From Acetobacteraceae bacterium (lineage in GTDB: Bacteria; Pseudomonadota; Alphaproteobacteria; Acetobacterales; Acetobacteraceae): a stretch of DNA of 15,338 nt. Positions 6,787 to 13,949 of the stretch are shown piece after piece (the stretch's first letter is position 1; every line of letters begins with the position of its first letter). A program made the position numbers and the translations under genes. The stretch spans positions 1-15,338 of the forward strand of contig DAHUXX010000160.1 of NCBI GenBank assembly GCA_027306955.1. Direction: 5' to 3'. Under the pieces are notes generated by a model. That model was not told the origin of the DNA, searched no databases, and saw only the letters and a program-made list of their open reading frames with translations.

Positions 6787-7149
6787 TCAGAACGAAAGAC
6801 CGCCCTCGCGGGCAGCCTCGGCCAGCGCCTTGACGCGGCCATGGTAGAGATAGGCGCCGCGGTCGAAGACCACGGCGGATACGCCGGCGGCAAGCGCGCG
6901 CTCGGCGACCAGCTTGCCCACGGCCGCGGCCGCGTCCTTGTCCGCGCCGGTGCGCAGGCTCTCGCGCAGCGCCCGGTCGAGCGACGACGCGGCGGCCAGC
7001 GAGCGGCCGGCGCTGTCGTCGATGACCTGCGCGTAGATGTGCTTGCCGGAACGAAAGACCGAAAGCCGCGGCCTGCCCGAGGCCTTGCGCCGCAGCGCGA
7101 AGCGCTGGCGGGCGCGGCGACGCGCCTGCATGTCGTTGCCCGTGCTCAC
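6787..7149 (-). CDS. rplR: 50S ribosomal protein L18
   Basis: Large-subunit protein L18, which brings 5S rRNA to the central protuberance together with L5. The core GRPRLSVFRSGKHIYAQVIDD (residues 25-45) and the end FDRGAYLYHGRVKALAEAAREGGL are diagnostic. The start chosen is GTG at 7149, giving MSTGNDMQARRRAR and 120 residues, the normal family length. GTGA overlaps the rplF stop by four bases and a GGAAGG stretch lies about nine bases upstream. The internal ATG at 7131 gives 114 residues but has no ribosome site before it. The larger reading frame further upstream runs through rplF and is not real. Confidence 0.95.
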   Translation of the reverse strand: MSTGNDMQARRRARQRFALRRKASGRPRLSVFRSGKHIYAQVIDDSAGRSLAAASSLDRALRESLRTGADKDAAAAVGKLVAERALAAGVSAVVFDRGAYLYHGRVKALAEAAREGGLSF

Positions 7150-7679
7150 TTCTTCTTGCCTTCCTTCCGCCGGATCTGCTCGCCGTCGAACTTCATGCCC
7201 TTGCCCTTGTAGGGCTCGGGCGGCCGCCAGGTGCGCAGCTCGGCGCAGACCTGCCCGACCAGGCGCTTGTCCATGCCCTCGACCTTGATCGCCGTCGGGC
7301 GCTCGCAGGTGATCTTGATGCCCTTGGGAATGGCGTAGACCACGTCGTGCGAGAAGCCAAGGTTCATCACCAAGTTCTGGCCCTGCACCGCGGCGCGGTA
7401 GCCGGTCCCGGTGATCTCCATCGACTTCGAGTAGCCCTCGTTCACGCCGCGCACCATGCTGGCGACCAGCGCCCGCGTCGTGCCCCACATCATGCGTGCC
7501 TGCGTGGTGCTGCCGCGGGGTGCCACGGAGAACTTGCCGCCCTCGACCGTGGCCTCCACGAGATCAGTGAGCTCGAGCTTGAGCTCACCGAGCTTGCCCT
7601 TGACCGCGAGCGTTCGCCCGGCGAGCGCCACCTGCACGCCCGAGGGGATCGCGACCGGATATTTGCCAACGCGACTCAT
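7146..7679 (-). CDS. rplF: 50S ribosomal protein L6
   Basis: Large-subunit protein L6, 177 residues, beside the sarcin-ricin loop region in known structures. It begins MSRVGKYPVAIPSGV and consists of two similar domains (about 1-82 and 83-177). The second carries the signature EPYKGKGMKFDGEQIRRKEGKKK split across the end (EPYKGKGMKF, then a Lys-rich tail). The ATG at 7679 has GAGGAG six bases upstream, partly formed by the rpsH stop region. A longer upstream reading adds unrelated residues and is rejected. The gene overlaps rplR by four bases. Confidence 0.98.
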   Translation of the reverse strand: MSRVGKYPVAIPSGVQVALAGRTLAVKGKLGELKLELTDLVEATVEGGKFSVAPRGSTTQARMMWGTTRALVASMVRGVNEGYSKSMEITGTGYRAAVQGQNLVMNLGFSHDVVYAIPKGIKITCERPTAIKVEGMDKRLVGQVCAELRTWRPPEPYKGKGMKFDGEQIRRKEGKKK

Positions 7680-7689
7680 CGTCCGCTCC

Positions 7690-8088
7690 TCAGAACACCC
7701 GGCACAGCACTTCGCCGCCGACATTCGCGGCGCGCGCCTCGGCATCGCTCATCACGCCCCGCGGCGTCGAGAGGATCGAGACGCCGAGACCCGCATAGAC
7801 ACGCGGCAGCTCGCGGATACCCGAATAGACGCGCCGGCCGGGGCGCGAGACGCGGGTGATCTCTTTGATCGCCGGCTCGCCCTCGTTGTACTTCAGTTCG
7901 ATGCGCAGCCGCGCGATACCGGGGCGCACCTCCTCGGCGGAGAAGCCGCGGATGAATCCCTCGCGCTTGAGCGCGTCGAGCACGTTGGCGCGCAGCTTGG
8001 ACGCCGGGGCCACGCAGGAGGCATGGCGCTCACGCTGCGCGTTGCGGATTCGGGTGAGCATGTCACCCAGGGGATCGGTCATGGACAT
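7690..8088 (-). CDS. rpsH: 30S ribosomal protein S8
   Basis: Small-subunit assembly protein S8, 132 residues, which binds the central domain of 16S rRNA; in E. coli it also represses the spc operon by binding mRNA near rplE. It starts MSMTDPLGDMLTRIRNAQ and ends with the STPRGVMSDAEARAANVGGE signature. ATG at 8088 is taken; ATG at 8082 would drop two residues. It follows rpsN by ten bases. I saw no obvious copy of the E. coli S8 mRNA target, but this would need a structural search. Confidence 0.98.
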   Translation of the reverse strand: MSMTDPLGDMLTRIRNAQRERHASCVAPASKLRANVLDALKREGFIRGFSAEEVRPGIARLRIELKYNEGEPAIKEITRVSRPGRRVYSGIRELPRVYAGLGVSILSTPRGVMSDAEARAANVGGEVLCRVF

Positions 8089-8098
8089 GGCGCGTTCC

Positions 8099-8404
8099 CT
8101 ACCAGCTCGCCTTCACCATGCCGGGGATCTGGCCGTTGTTGGCGAGGTCCCGTAGCGCGATGCGGCAGAGCTTGAACTTGCGATAGTTGCCGCGCGACCG
8201 CCCGGTCAGCGCGCAGCGCAGCCGCACGCGCACCTTCGCCCCGTTGCGCGGCAGCTCCGCAAGCTTGAGCGACGCCTCGAACCGGTCCTCGACGGCCTTC
8301 GAACGGTCCATCACGATCGCCTTCAGTGCGCGGCGCTTGGTGTCGTCACGCTTGGCCATCCGCTCGCGCTTGGCATTGCGATTCACTGCAGAGGTCTTAG
8401 CCAT
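8099..8404 (-). CDS. rpsN: 30S ribosomal protein S14, zinc-independent form
   Basis: Small-subunit head protein S14, 101 residues. The long form and the presence of only two cysteines (RLRCALTGRSRGNYRKFKLCR) mark the zinc-independent (C-) type, not the short four-cysteine type. The N-terminus MAKTSAVNRNAKRERMAKRD and the end GQIPGMVKASW are typical of Proteobacteria. The ATG at 8404 has GGAGGG ten bases upstream. The 99-base gap to rplE is one of the larger gaps in the spc block and contains a small hairpin. Confidence 0.98.
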   Translation of the reverse strand: MAKTSAVNRNAKRERMAKRDDTKRRALKAIVMDRSKAVEDRFEASLKLAELPRNGAKVRVRLRCALTGRSRGNYRKFKLCRIALRDLANNGQIPGMVKASW

Positions 8405-8429
8405 ACCGTCTTTACCCTCCGGAACCTCT

Positions 8430-8443
8430 CCGGCACACGCCGG
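8430..8443 (-). promoter_or_regulatory. Small hairpin in rplE-rpsN spacer
   Basis: Perfect CCGGC/GCCGG stem of 5 bp with a four-base loop, ending 25 bases upstream of the rpsN ATG. The whole 99-base spacer has no gene and no clear promoter. A stem this short can arise by chance at this GC content. Confidence 0.25.
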
Positions 8444-8503
8444 TGGTTTTCCAAACTCCGTTGCATTTCCGAAGCGTTGCCGCCCCGGTCCGGCACTCTC
8501 CCA

Positions 8504-9145
8504 TCAGGCCGCAAACGGCAGGTCGAACTGCCGCAACAGGGCCTTCGCCTCGGCATCGGTCTTCGCCGTGGTGACGAAGATGATGTCCATGCCGCGGATG
8601 GCGTCGACCTTGTCGTAGACGATCTCGGGGAACACGATCTGTTCCTTGAGTCCCATCGCGAAGTTACCGCGCCCGTCGAAGCCCTTGTTGGCAGCGATGC
8701 CACGGAAGTCGCGCACTCGCGGCAGTGCGATGGTCACCAGCCGGTCGAGGAACTCATACATCCGCGCCTGGCGCAACGTGACCTTGCAGCCGATCGGCAG
8801 GCCCTTGCGGATCTTAAAGCCGGCGATCGCCTTCTTCGCCAGAGTCTTCACCGGCTTCTGCCCGGCGATCGCGGTGAGCTCTGCCACCGCCGCGTCGAGC
8901 TTCTTCTGGTCGCCCGTCGCCTCGCCCACGCCCATGTTGATGACGATCTTCTCGAGGCGCGGCACCTGCATCGGGTTCTTGTAGCCGAACTCCTTCTGCA
9001 GCGCAGGGCGCGCCGTTTCCACGTAGCGCTTCTGCATGCGCGGCATCACGCGCTCGCCCGCCGCGGCCGGCGCCGCCGCAGCTGCCTTCGCGGCCGGCTT
9101 GGCGGCGGCTTCAGCCTTCGCCGCCTTGGTCTTCTTCTCAGCCAT
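8504..9145 (-). CDS. rplE: 50S ribosomal protein L5 with N-terminal extension
   Basis: Large-subunit protein L5, a 5S rRNA binder that contacts the P-site tRNA elbow. It has 213 residues against about 179 in E. coli. The core starts near residue 34 (MPRMQKRYVETARPALQKEFGYKN), with VPRLEKIVINMGVGEA and GLPIGCKVTLRQARMYEFLD, and ends with the FDLPF segment. The first 33 residues are an Ala/Lys-rich low-complexity tail (MAEKKTKAAKAEAAAKPAAK). The long start at 9145 is well supported by GAGGAG seven bases upstream, overlapping the rplX stop; ATG codons at residues 34 and 37 lack such a site. The extension is basic and probably disordered. Confidence 0.97.
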   Translation of the reverse strand: MAEKKTKAAKAEAAAKPAAKAAAAAPAAAGERVMPRMQKRYVETARPALQKEFGYKNPMQVPRLEKIVINMGVGEATGDQKKLDAAVAELTAIAGQKPVKTLAKKAIAGFKIRKGLPIGCKVTLRQARMYEFLDRLVTIALPRVRDFRGIAANKGFDGRGNFAMGLKEQIVFPEIVYDKVDAIRGMDIIFVTTAKTDAEAKALLRQFDLPFAA

Positions 9146-9152
9146 CGGCTTT

Positions 9153-9158
9153 CTCCTC
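9153..9158 (-). promoter_or_regulatory. Shine-Dalgarno deciding the long L5 start
   Basis: GAGGAG on the minus strand, seven bases before the ATG at 9145 and overlapping the rplX stop. It supports translation of the Ala/Lys-rich extension of L5. Confidence 0.75.
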
Positions 9159-9477
9159 AGCCCTCGATGACCTGGCCGGTGGCGCGCGCCACGCGCACCT
9201 TCCGCCCGTCATCGAGTACGCGGAAGCCGACCTTGGTCGGCTTGCCGCTTTTGGGGTCCACGAGCGCGAGATTGGAGAGGTGGATCGCTCCCTCCACCGA
9301 AACGATGCCACCGGGCTGGCCCATGCCGCGTGGCTTGGTGTGGCGCTTCATCACGTGCACGCCCTGCACCACCGCGCGCTGCTCGGCCGGAATCACCCGC
9401 AGCACCTCGCCGCGCTTGCCCCGCTCGGCGCCGCTGATGACGAGGACCGTGTCGCCCTTGCGAATGCGCGCGGCCAT
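9157..9477 (-). CDS. rplX: 50S ribosomal protein L24
   Basis: Large-subunit assembly initiator L24, 106 residues. The KOW motif IRKGDTVLVISGAERGKRGEVLRV (split: residues about 5-28) and KPRGMGQPGGIVSVEGAIHLSNL identify it. The start is ATG at 9477, sharing one base with the rplN stop (TGATG). An in-frame GTG directly before it would add one residue. The larger reading frame upstream covers rplN out of frame and is not real. Confidence 0.97.
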   Translation of the reverse strand: MAARIRKGDTVLVISGAERGKRGEVLRVIPAEQRAVVQGVHVMKRHTKPRGMGQPGGIVSVEGAIHLSNLALVDPKSGKPTKVGFRVLDDGRKVRVARATGQVIEG

Positions 9478-9845
9478 CACAGCACCTCCGGCGCCAGCGA
9501 AATGATCTTCATGAACTTCCGCGCCCGCAGCTCGCGCACGACGGGACCGAAGATGCGCGTGCCGATCGGTTCCGCCTGCTTGTTGATCAGCACCGCGGCG
9601 TTGCGATCGAACCGGATCGCGCTGCCATCGGCACGGCGCACCGGGAAAGCCGTGCGCACGATCACCGCCTGGTGCACGTCGCCCTTCTTCACCTTGCCGC
9701 GGGGGATCGCGTCCTTCACGGACACCACGATCACGTCGCCGACCGAGGCAGTCTTGCGCTTGGAGCCGCCGAGCACCTTGATGCACTGCACGCGGCGCGC
9801 ACCCGAGTTGTCAGCGACGTCAAGATTGGATTCGACCGAGATCAT
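9477..9845 (-). CDS. rplN: 50S ribosomal protein L14
   Basis: Large-subunit protein L14, 122 residues, which forms intersubunit bridges. MISVESNLDVADNSGARRVQ, CIKVLGGSKRKTASVGD and the end RELRARKFMKIISLAPEVL are highly conserved. The ATG at 9845 has a perfect AGGAGG six bases upstream that overlaps the rpsQ TAG stop. This is the classical first gene of the spc operon, but there is no gap or promoter before it, so S10 and spc blocks are fused here. Confidence 0.99.
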   Translation of the reverse strand: MISVESNLDVADNSGARRVQCIKVLGGSKRKTASVGDVIVVSVKDAIPRGKVKKGDVHQAVIVRTAFPVRRADGSAIRFDRNAAVLINKQAEPIGTRIFGPVVRELRARKFMKIISLAPEVL

Positions 9846-9851
9846 TGCCCG

Positions 9852-9857
9852 CCTCCT
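9852..9857 (-). promoter_or_regulatory. Consensus Shine-Dalgarno of rplN
   Basis: AGGAGG six bases before the rplN ATG, overlapping the rpsQ stop (TAGGAGG). It is among the strongest ribosome sites in the window and lies at the S10/spc junction. Confidence 0.8.
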
Positions 9858-10134
9858 ATGCCCGCGCCAATGACTGCGGCGAGGGCGCGGTGAGCACCTG
9901 GCCGTTGCGCTCGATCACCGTCCAGGTCTTGCGTTTGCTGATCGGGCGGCATTCCTCGATGCGCACGAGGTCGCCGACCTCGCAGACATTCGCCTCGTCA
10001 TGCGCCGCGTATTTCTTCGAGCGGCGGATGAACTTCTTGTAGAGCGGATGCATGACGCGACGATCGACAAGCACCGTCACGGTCTTGTCCATCTTGTCGC
10101 TGGTCACCCGCCCGATGAGCACGCGCTTGGGCAT
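9856..10134 (-). CDS. rpsQ: 30S ribosomal protein S17
   Basis: Small-subunit primary assembly protein S17, 92 residues, with an OB fold. MPKRVLIGRVTSDKMDKTVTV and HPLYKKFIRRSKKYAAHDE identify it, followed by GDLVRIEECRPISKRKTW. The ATG at 10134 follows rpmC by 14 bases with AGAGGA further upstream. The stop TAG forms part of the rplN ribosome site. In E. coli this is the last gene of the S10 operon. Confidence 0.98.
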   Translation of the reverse strand: MPKRVLIGRVTSDKMDKTVTVLVDRRVMHPLYKKFIRRSKKYAAHDEANVCEVGDLVRIEECRPISKRKTWTVIERNGQVLTAPSPQSLARA

Positions 10135-10148
10135 CGTTCGCTGTCCTC

Positions 10149-10361
10149 TCAGGCCGCTTGGGCGCGCTTGCGCGCGGCCATGATGGTCTTCACCCGCGCA
10201 ATGTCGCGGCGCACCAGGCGCACGCGACCCACGCCCTCGTTCTGTCCTGCGGCGCGCTGGAACCGCAGATTGAACTGCTCGCGCCGCAGTTCGAGGAGCA
10301 GCGTTTCCAGCTCGTCGATCGTCTTGGTCCGCAGCTCCGCGGGCTTGGTTTCCTTAGCCAT
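10149..10361 (-). CDS. rpmC: 50S ribosomal protein L29
   Basis: Large-subunit protein L29, 70 residues, a two-helix hairpin next to the tunnel exit, where it helps dock nascent-chain factors. It begins MAKETKPAELRTKTIDELE and has the conserved LRREQFNLRFQRAAGQ and RVRLVRRDIARVKTIM. The start is ATG at 10361, two bases after the rplP stop; an in-frame GTG immediately before would add one residue. The 146-residue frame further upstream overlaps rplP out of frame and is rejected. Confidence 0.97.
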   Translation of the reverse strand: MAKETKPAELRTKTIDELETLLLELRREQFNLRFQRAAGQNEGVGRVRLVRRDIARVKTIMAARKRAQAA

Positions 10362-10363
10362 CA

Positions 10364-10780
10364 CTAACCGTCCCCGATACGGGCTACGAATTTCGTGGCG
10401 ATCGGCAGCTTCGCGGCGCCGAGCGTCAGCGCCTCGCGCGCCAGCTCCGCACCTACGCCGTCCACCTCGAACATGATCCGCCCCGGCTTCACGCGGCAAA
10501 CCCAGAACTCGGGCGAGCCCTTGCCGGAGCCCATGCGCACCTCGGCGGGCTTCTTCGACACCGGCACGTCCGGGAAGATGCGGATCCACACGCGGCCCGT
10601 GCGCTTCATCGCGCGCGTGATGGCGCGGCGGGCGGCCTCGATCTGGCGCGCGGTGACGCGCTCCGGCGCCACGGCCTTAAGGCCGTAGGTGCCGAAGTTC
10701 AGCGTCGTGCCGCCCTTGGCGTTGCCGTGGATGCGGCCCTTGTGCGCCTTGCGGTACTTGGTTCGTTTCGGTTGCAGCAT
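10364..10780 (-). CDS. rplP: 50S ribosomal protein L16
   Basis: Large-subunit protein L16, 138 residues, near the A-site tRNA and needed for late subunit assembly. MLQPKRTKYRKAHKGR, GTYGLKAVAPERVTARQIEA and VRMGSGKGSPEFWVCRVKPG are diagnostic. R82 corresponds to the arginine hydroxylated in E. coli L16 (R81); whether that occurs here is unknown. The ATG at 10780 is 12 bases after rpsC. Confidence 0.98.
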   Translation of the reverse strand: MLQPKRTKYRKAHKGRIHGNAKGGTTLNFGTYGLKAVAPERVTARQIEAARRAITRAMKRTGRVWIRIFPDVPVSKKPAEVRMGSGKGSPEFWVCRVKPGRIMFEVDGVGAELAREALTLGAAKLPIATKFVARIGDG

Positions 10781-10792
10781 GACCGTGACCCC

Positions 10793-11470
10793 TTAGCGCT
10801 GCGGCGCCTGTTCGGCGGCGCGCTTGTCGACCGCCAGCGGGTCGTGGGCGAGTATTTCGCCCTTGAAGACCCATACCTTAACGCCGCAGGTGCCGTACGT
10901 CGTCTTCGCCGTCGCGACGCCGTAATCGACGTCCGCGCGCAGCGTGTGCAGCGGCACACGGCCCTCGCGATACCACTCGACGCGCGCGATCTCCGCACCC
11001 CCGAGACGGCCCGCGCACGTGATGCGGATGCCCTGCGCGCCGAGCCGCATCGCCGACTGCACCGCGCGCTTCATCGCGCGGCGGAACGCGACGCGCCGCT
11101 CGAGCTGCTGGGCGATGTTCTCCGCGACCAGCGTCGCGTCGATCTCGGGCTTGCGGATCTCGACGATGTTGAGTGCCACTTCGGCACCGGCCTGCTTCTG
11201 CAGTTCCTTGCGCAGCACCTCGATGTCCTGGCCCCTCTTGCCGATCACCACGCCCGGACGCGCGGCATAGATCGTCACGCGCGGCTTCTTCGCCGGACGC
11301 TCGATCACCACGCGGCTGACGCCGGCGCCGGCGAGACGCGAGCGCAGATGCTTCCTCAGCTTGAGGTCGTCATGCAGCAGCTGCGCGTAGTCATTGCCCG
11401 CGAACCAGCGGCTGTCCCAGGTGCGGTTGATGCCGAGCCTGAGCCCGACCGGATTGACTTTCTGGCCCAT
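10793..11470 (-). CDS. rpsC: 30S ribosomal protein S3
   Basis: Small-subunit protein S3, 225 residues, at the mRNA entry pore. MGQKVNPVGLRLGINRTWDS is the family start. The KH domain contains RPGVVIGKRGQDIE with the GKRG loop at 77-80. The C-terminal domain has QGIRITCAGRLGGAEIAR and YGVATAKTTYGTCGVKVWVFKGE. The ATG at 11470 lies two bases after the rplV stop, with AAGGAGG ten bases upstream inside rplV. The longer frame upstream is out of frame with rplV and rejected. Confidence 0.99.
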   Translation of the reverse strand: MGQKVNPVGLRLGINRTWDSRWFAGNDYAQLLHDDLKLRKHLRSRLAGAGVSRVVIERPAKKPRVTIYAARPGVVIGKRGQDIEVLRKELQKQAGAEVALNIVEIRKPEIDATLVAENIAQQLERRVAFRRAMKRAVQSAMRLGAQGIRITCAGRLGGAEIARVEWYREGRVPLHTLRADVDYGVATAKTTYGTCGVKVWVFKGEILAHDPLAVDKRAAEQAPQR

Positions 11471-11472
11471 GC

Positions 11473-11874
11473 TTACGCGGCCTCCTTCTCGGCGGCTTCT
11501 TCCTGCGCCCGCTCCGCCACGACGATCTTGATGTGGCTGATCCACTTCTCGACCCGCGACGAGCGGCCGCGGCCCCGCGCGTGGAAACGCTTCATCACCA
11601 CCGAGCGGCCGACCTCTGCGCGCGAAACGACCAGGCGGTCTACATCGAGCTGGTGGTTGTTCTCGGCGTTCGCGATGGCGCTCTCCAGCACCTTGCGCAC
11701 GTCCTGCGCGATCCGGCGCTTGGAGAAGGTGAGCGTCGCCACCGCGTCGGAAGCCGCGCGGTTGCGGATCAGCGCCGCCACCAGGTTCAGCTTTCGCGGG
11801 CTCACACGGATGTTGCGCAACACCGCCTGCGCCTCGGTGTCCGCGAGCGTGCGGGGATGGTTGGGCTTGCTCAT
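11473..11874 (-). CDS. rplV: 50S ribosomal protein L22
   Basis: Large-subunit protein L22, 133 residues, whose hairpin loop lines the exit tunnel. RNIRVSPRKLNLVAALIR begins the globular part, and the tunnel hairpin is VVMKRFHARGRGRSSRVEKW (92-111). An N-terminal extension of about 15 residues and an acidic tail (ERAQEEAAEKEAA) are additions to the core. ATG at 11874 is preferred: GAGG is about seven bases upstream, and it lies one base after the rpsS stop. The extra 22 residues of the longest frame overlap rpsS and are not family-like. Confidence 0.97.
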   Translation of the reverse strand: MSKPNHPRTLADTEAQAVLRNIRVSPRKLNLVAALIRNRAASDAVATLTFSKRRIAQDVRKVLESAIANAENNHQLDVDRLVVSRAEVGRSVVMKRFHARGRGRSSRVEKWISHIKIVVAERAQEEAAEKEAA

Positions 11875-11875
11875 C

Positions 11876-12154
11876 TCAGCCTCGCTTCGCCTTCTTGTCC
11901 GCGCTGTGGCCGGTGAACGTGCGCGTCGGCGAGAACTCACCGAACTTGTGTCCGACCATGTTCTCGTTGACCTGTACCGGCAGGAACTTGCGGCCGTTGT
12001 AGACGCCGAAAGTCAGCCCCACGAACTGCGGCAGGATGGTCGAGCGACGCGACCAGATCTTGATGATCTCGTTGCGGCCAGAGGCGCGCGACGCCTCCGC
12101 CTTGCCGAGCAGATAGCCGTCCACGAACGGCCCTTTCCAGACGGAACGTGCCAT
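11876..12154 (-). CDS. rpsS: 30S ribosomal protein S19
   Basis: Small-subunit head protein S19, 92 residues, which pairs with S13. MARSVWKGPFVDGYLLGKA, IKIWSRRSTILPQFVGLTF and the end MVGHKFGEFSPTRTFTGHS are diagnostic. The ATG at 12154 lies four bases after the rplB stop; an upstream extension of the frame overlaps rplB and is rejected. The ribosome site is weak (AAGGGC), which suggests coupling to rplB. Confidence 0.98.
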   Translation of the reverse strand: MARSVWKGPFVDGYLLGKAEASRASGRNEIIKIWSRRSTILPQFVGLTFGVYNGRKFLPVQVNENMVGHKFGEFSPTRTFTGHSADKKAKRG

Positions 12155-12158
12155 CGGA

Positions 12159-12992
12159 TCAGCCCTTGCCCTTCTTGCGGCTGCGGATGATGAGCGCATC
12201 CGTCCGCTTGTTCGAACGAGTCTTGTAGCCCTTGGTCGGCTTGCCCCACGGCGTGACCGGATGGCGGCCGCCGGACGTGCGGCCCTCGCCGCCGCCATGC
12301 GGATGGTCGACCGGGTTCATCACCACGCCGCGGTTGTGCGGGCGGCGACCCAGCCAGCGCTGGCGACCGGCCTTGCCGATCTGCTGGTTGGAGTTGTCGG
12401 CGTTGGATACCGCGCCGATCGTCGCCAGGCACTCGCCGCGCACCAGGCGCAGCTCCCCGGACATCAGCTTGATCTGCGCGTAGCCAGCATCCTTGCCCAC
12501 GAGCTGAGCATACTGGCCCGCGGCGCGCGCAATCTTGCCGCCGGCGCGGGGCTTCAGCTCCACGTTATGGACGATGGTGCCGACCGGGATCGCGGCCAGC
12601 GGCATCGCGTTGCCCGGCTTGATGTCGGCTCGCTGGGATGCGACCACCGTGTCGCCGGCGCGCAGCCGCTGCGGCGCCAGGATGTAGGCGAGCTCGCCAT
12701 CCGCGTACTTGATCAGCGCAATGAATGCGGTGCGGTTCGGGTCGTACTCCAGCCGTTCCACCGTCGCCGGCACGTCGAACTTGCGCCGCCTGAAGTCGAT
12801 GATCCGGTAGCTGCGCTTGTGCCCGCCGCCGCGGAAGCGGCTGGTGATATGGCCGTGATTGTTCCGCCCGCCGGTGGCATTCTTGCCCTCGGTGAGTCCC
12901 TTCACGGGCTTGCCCTTCCACAACTCGCTGCGGTCGATGAGAATCGTGCCGCGCAGCGACGGGGTGACGGGATTGTACTGCTTCAGTGCCAT
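12159..12992 (-). CDS. rplB: 50S ribosomal protein L2
   Basis: Large-subunit protein L2, 277 residues, a conserved protein near the peptidyl transferase centre. MALKQYNPVTPSLRGTILID opens the protein. GRNNHGHITSRFRGGGHKRS lies in the RNA-binding N-terminal domain. The C-terminal VVMNPVDHPHGGGEGRTSGG contains H232, matching E. coli H229, which is implicated in peptidyl transfer. It ends in a basic tail. The ATG at 12992 is 13 bases after the rplW stop. Confidence 0.99.
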   Translation of the reverse strand: MALKQYNPVTPSLRGTILIDRSELWKGKPVKGLTEGKNATGGRNNHGHITSRFRGGGHKRSYRIIDFRRRKFDVPATVERLEYDPNRTAFIALIKYADGELAYILAPQRLRAGDTVVASQRADIKPGNAMPLAAIPVGTIVHNVELKPRAGGKIARAAGQYAQLVGKDAGYAQIKLMSGELRLVRGECLATIGAVSNADNSNQQIGKAGRQRWLGRRPHNRGVVMNPVDHPHGGGEGRTSGGRHPVTPWGKPTKGYKTRSNKRTDALIIRSRKKGKG

Positions 12993-13005
12993 CTTGCCTG
13001 CCCCC

Positions 13006-13335
13006 TCACGCCAGACCCGCGGTGAGGTCGATGCTCTGCCCCGCCTTCAGCGTGACATAGGCCTTCTTCACGTCCGAGCGTCGGCCGGGGCGGTTGCGGA
13101 ACCGCTTCGTCTTGCCCTTGGCGACCAGCGTATTCACCGCCGTCACGTTGACGCCGAACAGCCCCTCCACCGCCGCCTTGATCTCGGGCTTGGTGGCACG
13201 GCTGTCGACCTTGAACGCATACTGTGCGTGCTCGCTCACCATCGTCGCCTTCTCGGTGATCAGCGGCGCGCGCAGGATCGCGTACATCTCCTCGCGCGAG
13301 AGCTTCGGCCCGCGCGTCTTTCCCGCCTCGCTCAT
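13006..13335 (-). CDS. rplW: 50S ribosomal protein L23
   Basis: Large-subunit protein L23, 109 residues, at the tunnel exit, where it docks trigger factor and SRP. The core runs from MYAILRAPLITEKATMVSEH to the end, with VEGLFGVNVTAVNTLVAKGK and RPGRRSDVKKAYVTLKAGQSI. An N-terminal extension of about 16 residues (MSEAGKTRGPKLSREE) precedes it. The start ATG overlaps the rplD TGA as ATGA, so the long start is consistent with coupling; an internal ATG at residue 17 is the alternative. Confidence 0.97.
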   Translation of the reverse strand: MSEAGKTRGPKLSREEMYAILRAPLITEKATMVSEHAQYAFKVDSRATKPEIKAAVEGLFGVNVTAVNTLVAKGKTKRFRNRPGRRSDVKKAYVTLKAGQSIDLTAGLA

Positions 13336-13949
13336 GCCAGGCGCTCCTTCAGGCCCTCGAGGCCGGCGGTGGTCACCGCGAGCACGTCATGGGCGAGGAT
13401 GTCGTAGACATTTGCGCCGACCGTCGGCAGCACATCCACGCCCGGAATGTTGCGGCTGGCGTGCAGGAAGCCCGCGTCCACCGTCCGGTCGACGAACAGC
13501 GCGTCCCCGAGCCCCATCGCTGAAAGCTGCTTCGCCAGGTCCTTGGTCTTGGCACCGGTAACCGCGTCCAGCACCACCAGCTTGCCCTCGGCGGCCTTCT
13601 GCGACAGCGCCGAGATGAGGCCGAGGCGGCGCACCTTCTTGGGCAGGTCGTAGCCGTGGTCGCGCACCACCGGGCCGTGCACCACGCCGCCGGTACGGAA
13701 CTGCGGCGCGCGCAGGCTGCCCTGGCGGGCGCTGCCAGTGCCTTTCTGCTTGTACGGCTTCTTCGTTGTGCCCTGGACCTCGCCCATGCCTTTCGTCTTG
13801 TGCGTGCCGGCGCGACGCTTGGCCTGCTGCCAGTGCACCACGCGCGCCATGATGTCCGGCCGCGGGGTTGCGCCGAAAATCGCCTCGGGCAGCTCGATCA
13901 TGCCCGTCGTCGCGTTCGCGAGCGTCTTGATCTCGACCTGCATCGTCAT
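13332..13949 (-). CDS. rplD: 50S ribosomal protein L4
   Basis: Large-subunit protein L4, 205 residues, whose long loop lines the exit tunnel; in E. coli it also represses the S10 operon. The tunnel loop spans about 62-91 with KPYKQKGTGSARQGSLRAPQ. RRLGLISALSQKAAEGKLVV and NIPGVDVLPTVGANVYDILAHD complete the Rossmann-like domain. ATG at 13949 overlaps the rplC stop by four bases; ATG at 13943 is a second choice. Both have purine-rich sites (GAGG and GGGAG) about seven bases upstream. Confidence 0.98.
   Translation of the reverse strand: MTMQVEIKTLANATTGMIELPEAIFGATPRPDIMARVVHWQQAKRRAGTHKTKGMGEVQGTTKKPYKQKGTGSARQGSLRAPQFRTGGVVHGPVVRDHGYDLPKKVRRLGLISALSQKAAEGKLVVLDAVTGAKTKDLAKQLSAMGLGDALFVDRTVDAGFLHASRNIPGVDVLPTVGANVYDILAHDVLAVTTAGLEGLKERLA

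Noticed and set aside
8477..9505. Plus-strand open frame of 342 codons opposite rplE and rplX
   Set aside because: Antisense shadow of rplE and rplX with low-complexity Arg/His/Leu content and no family resemblance.
10727..12190. Plus-strand open frame of 487 codons opposite rplP, rpsC, rplV and rpsS
   Set aside because: Long only because stop codons are rare at this GC content; the opposite strand encodes four certain ribosomal proteins.
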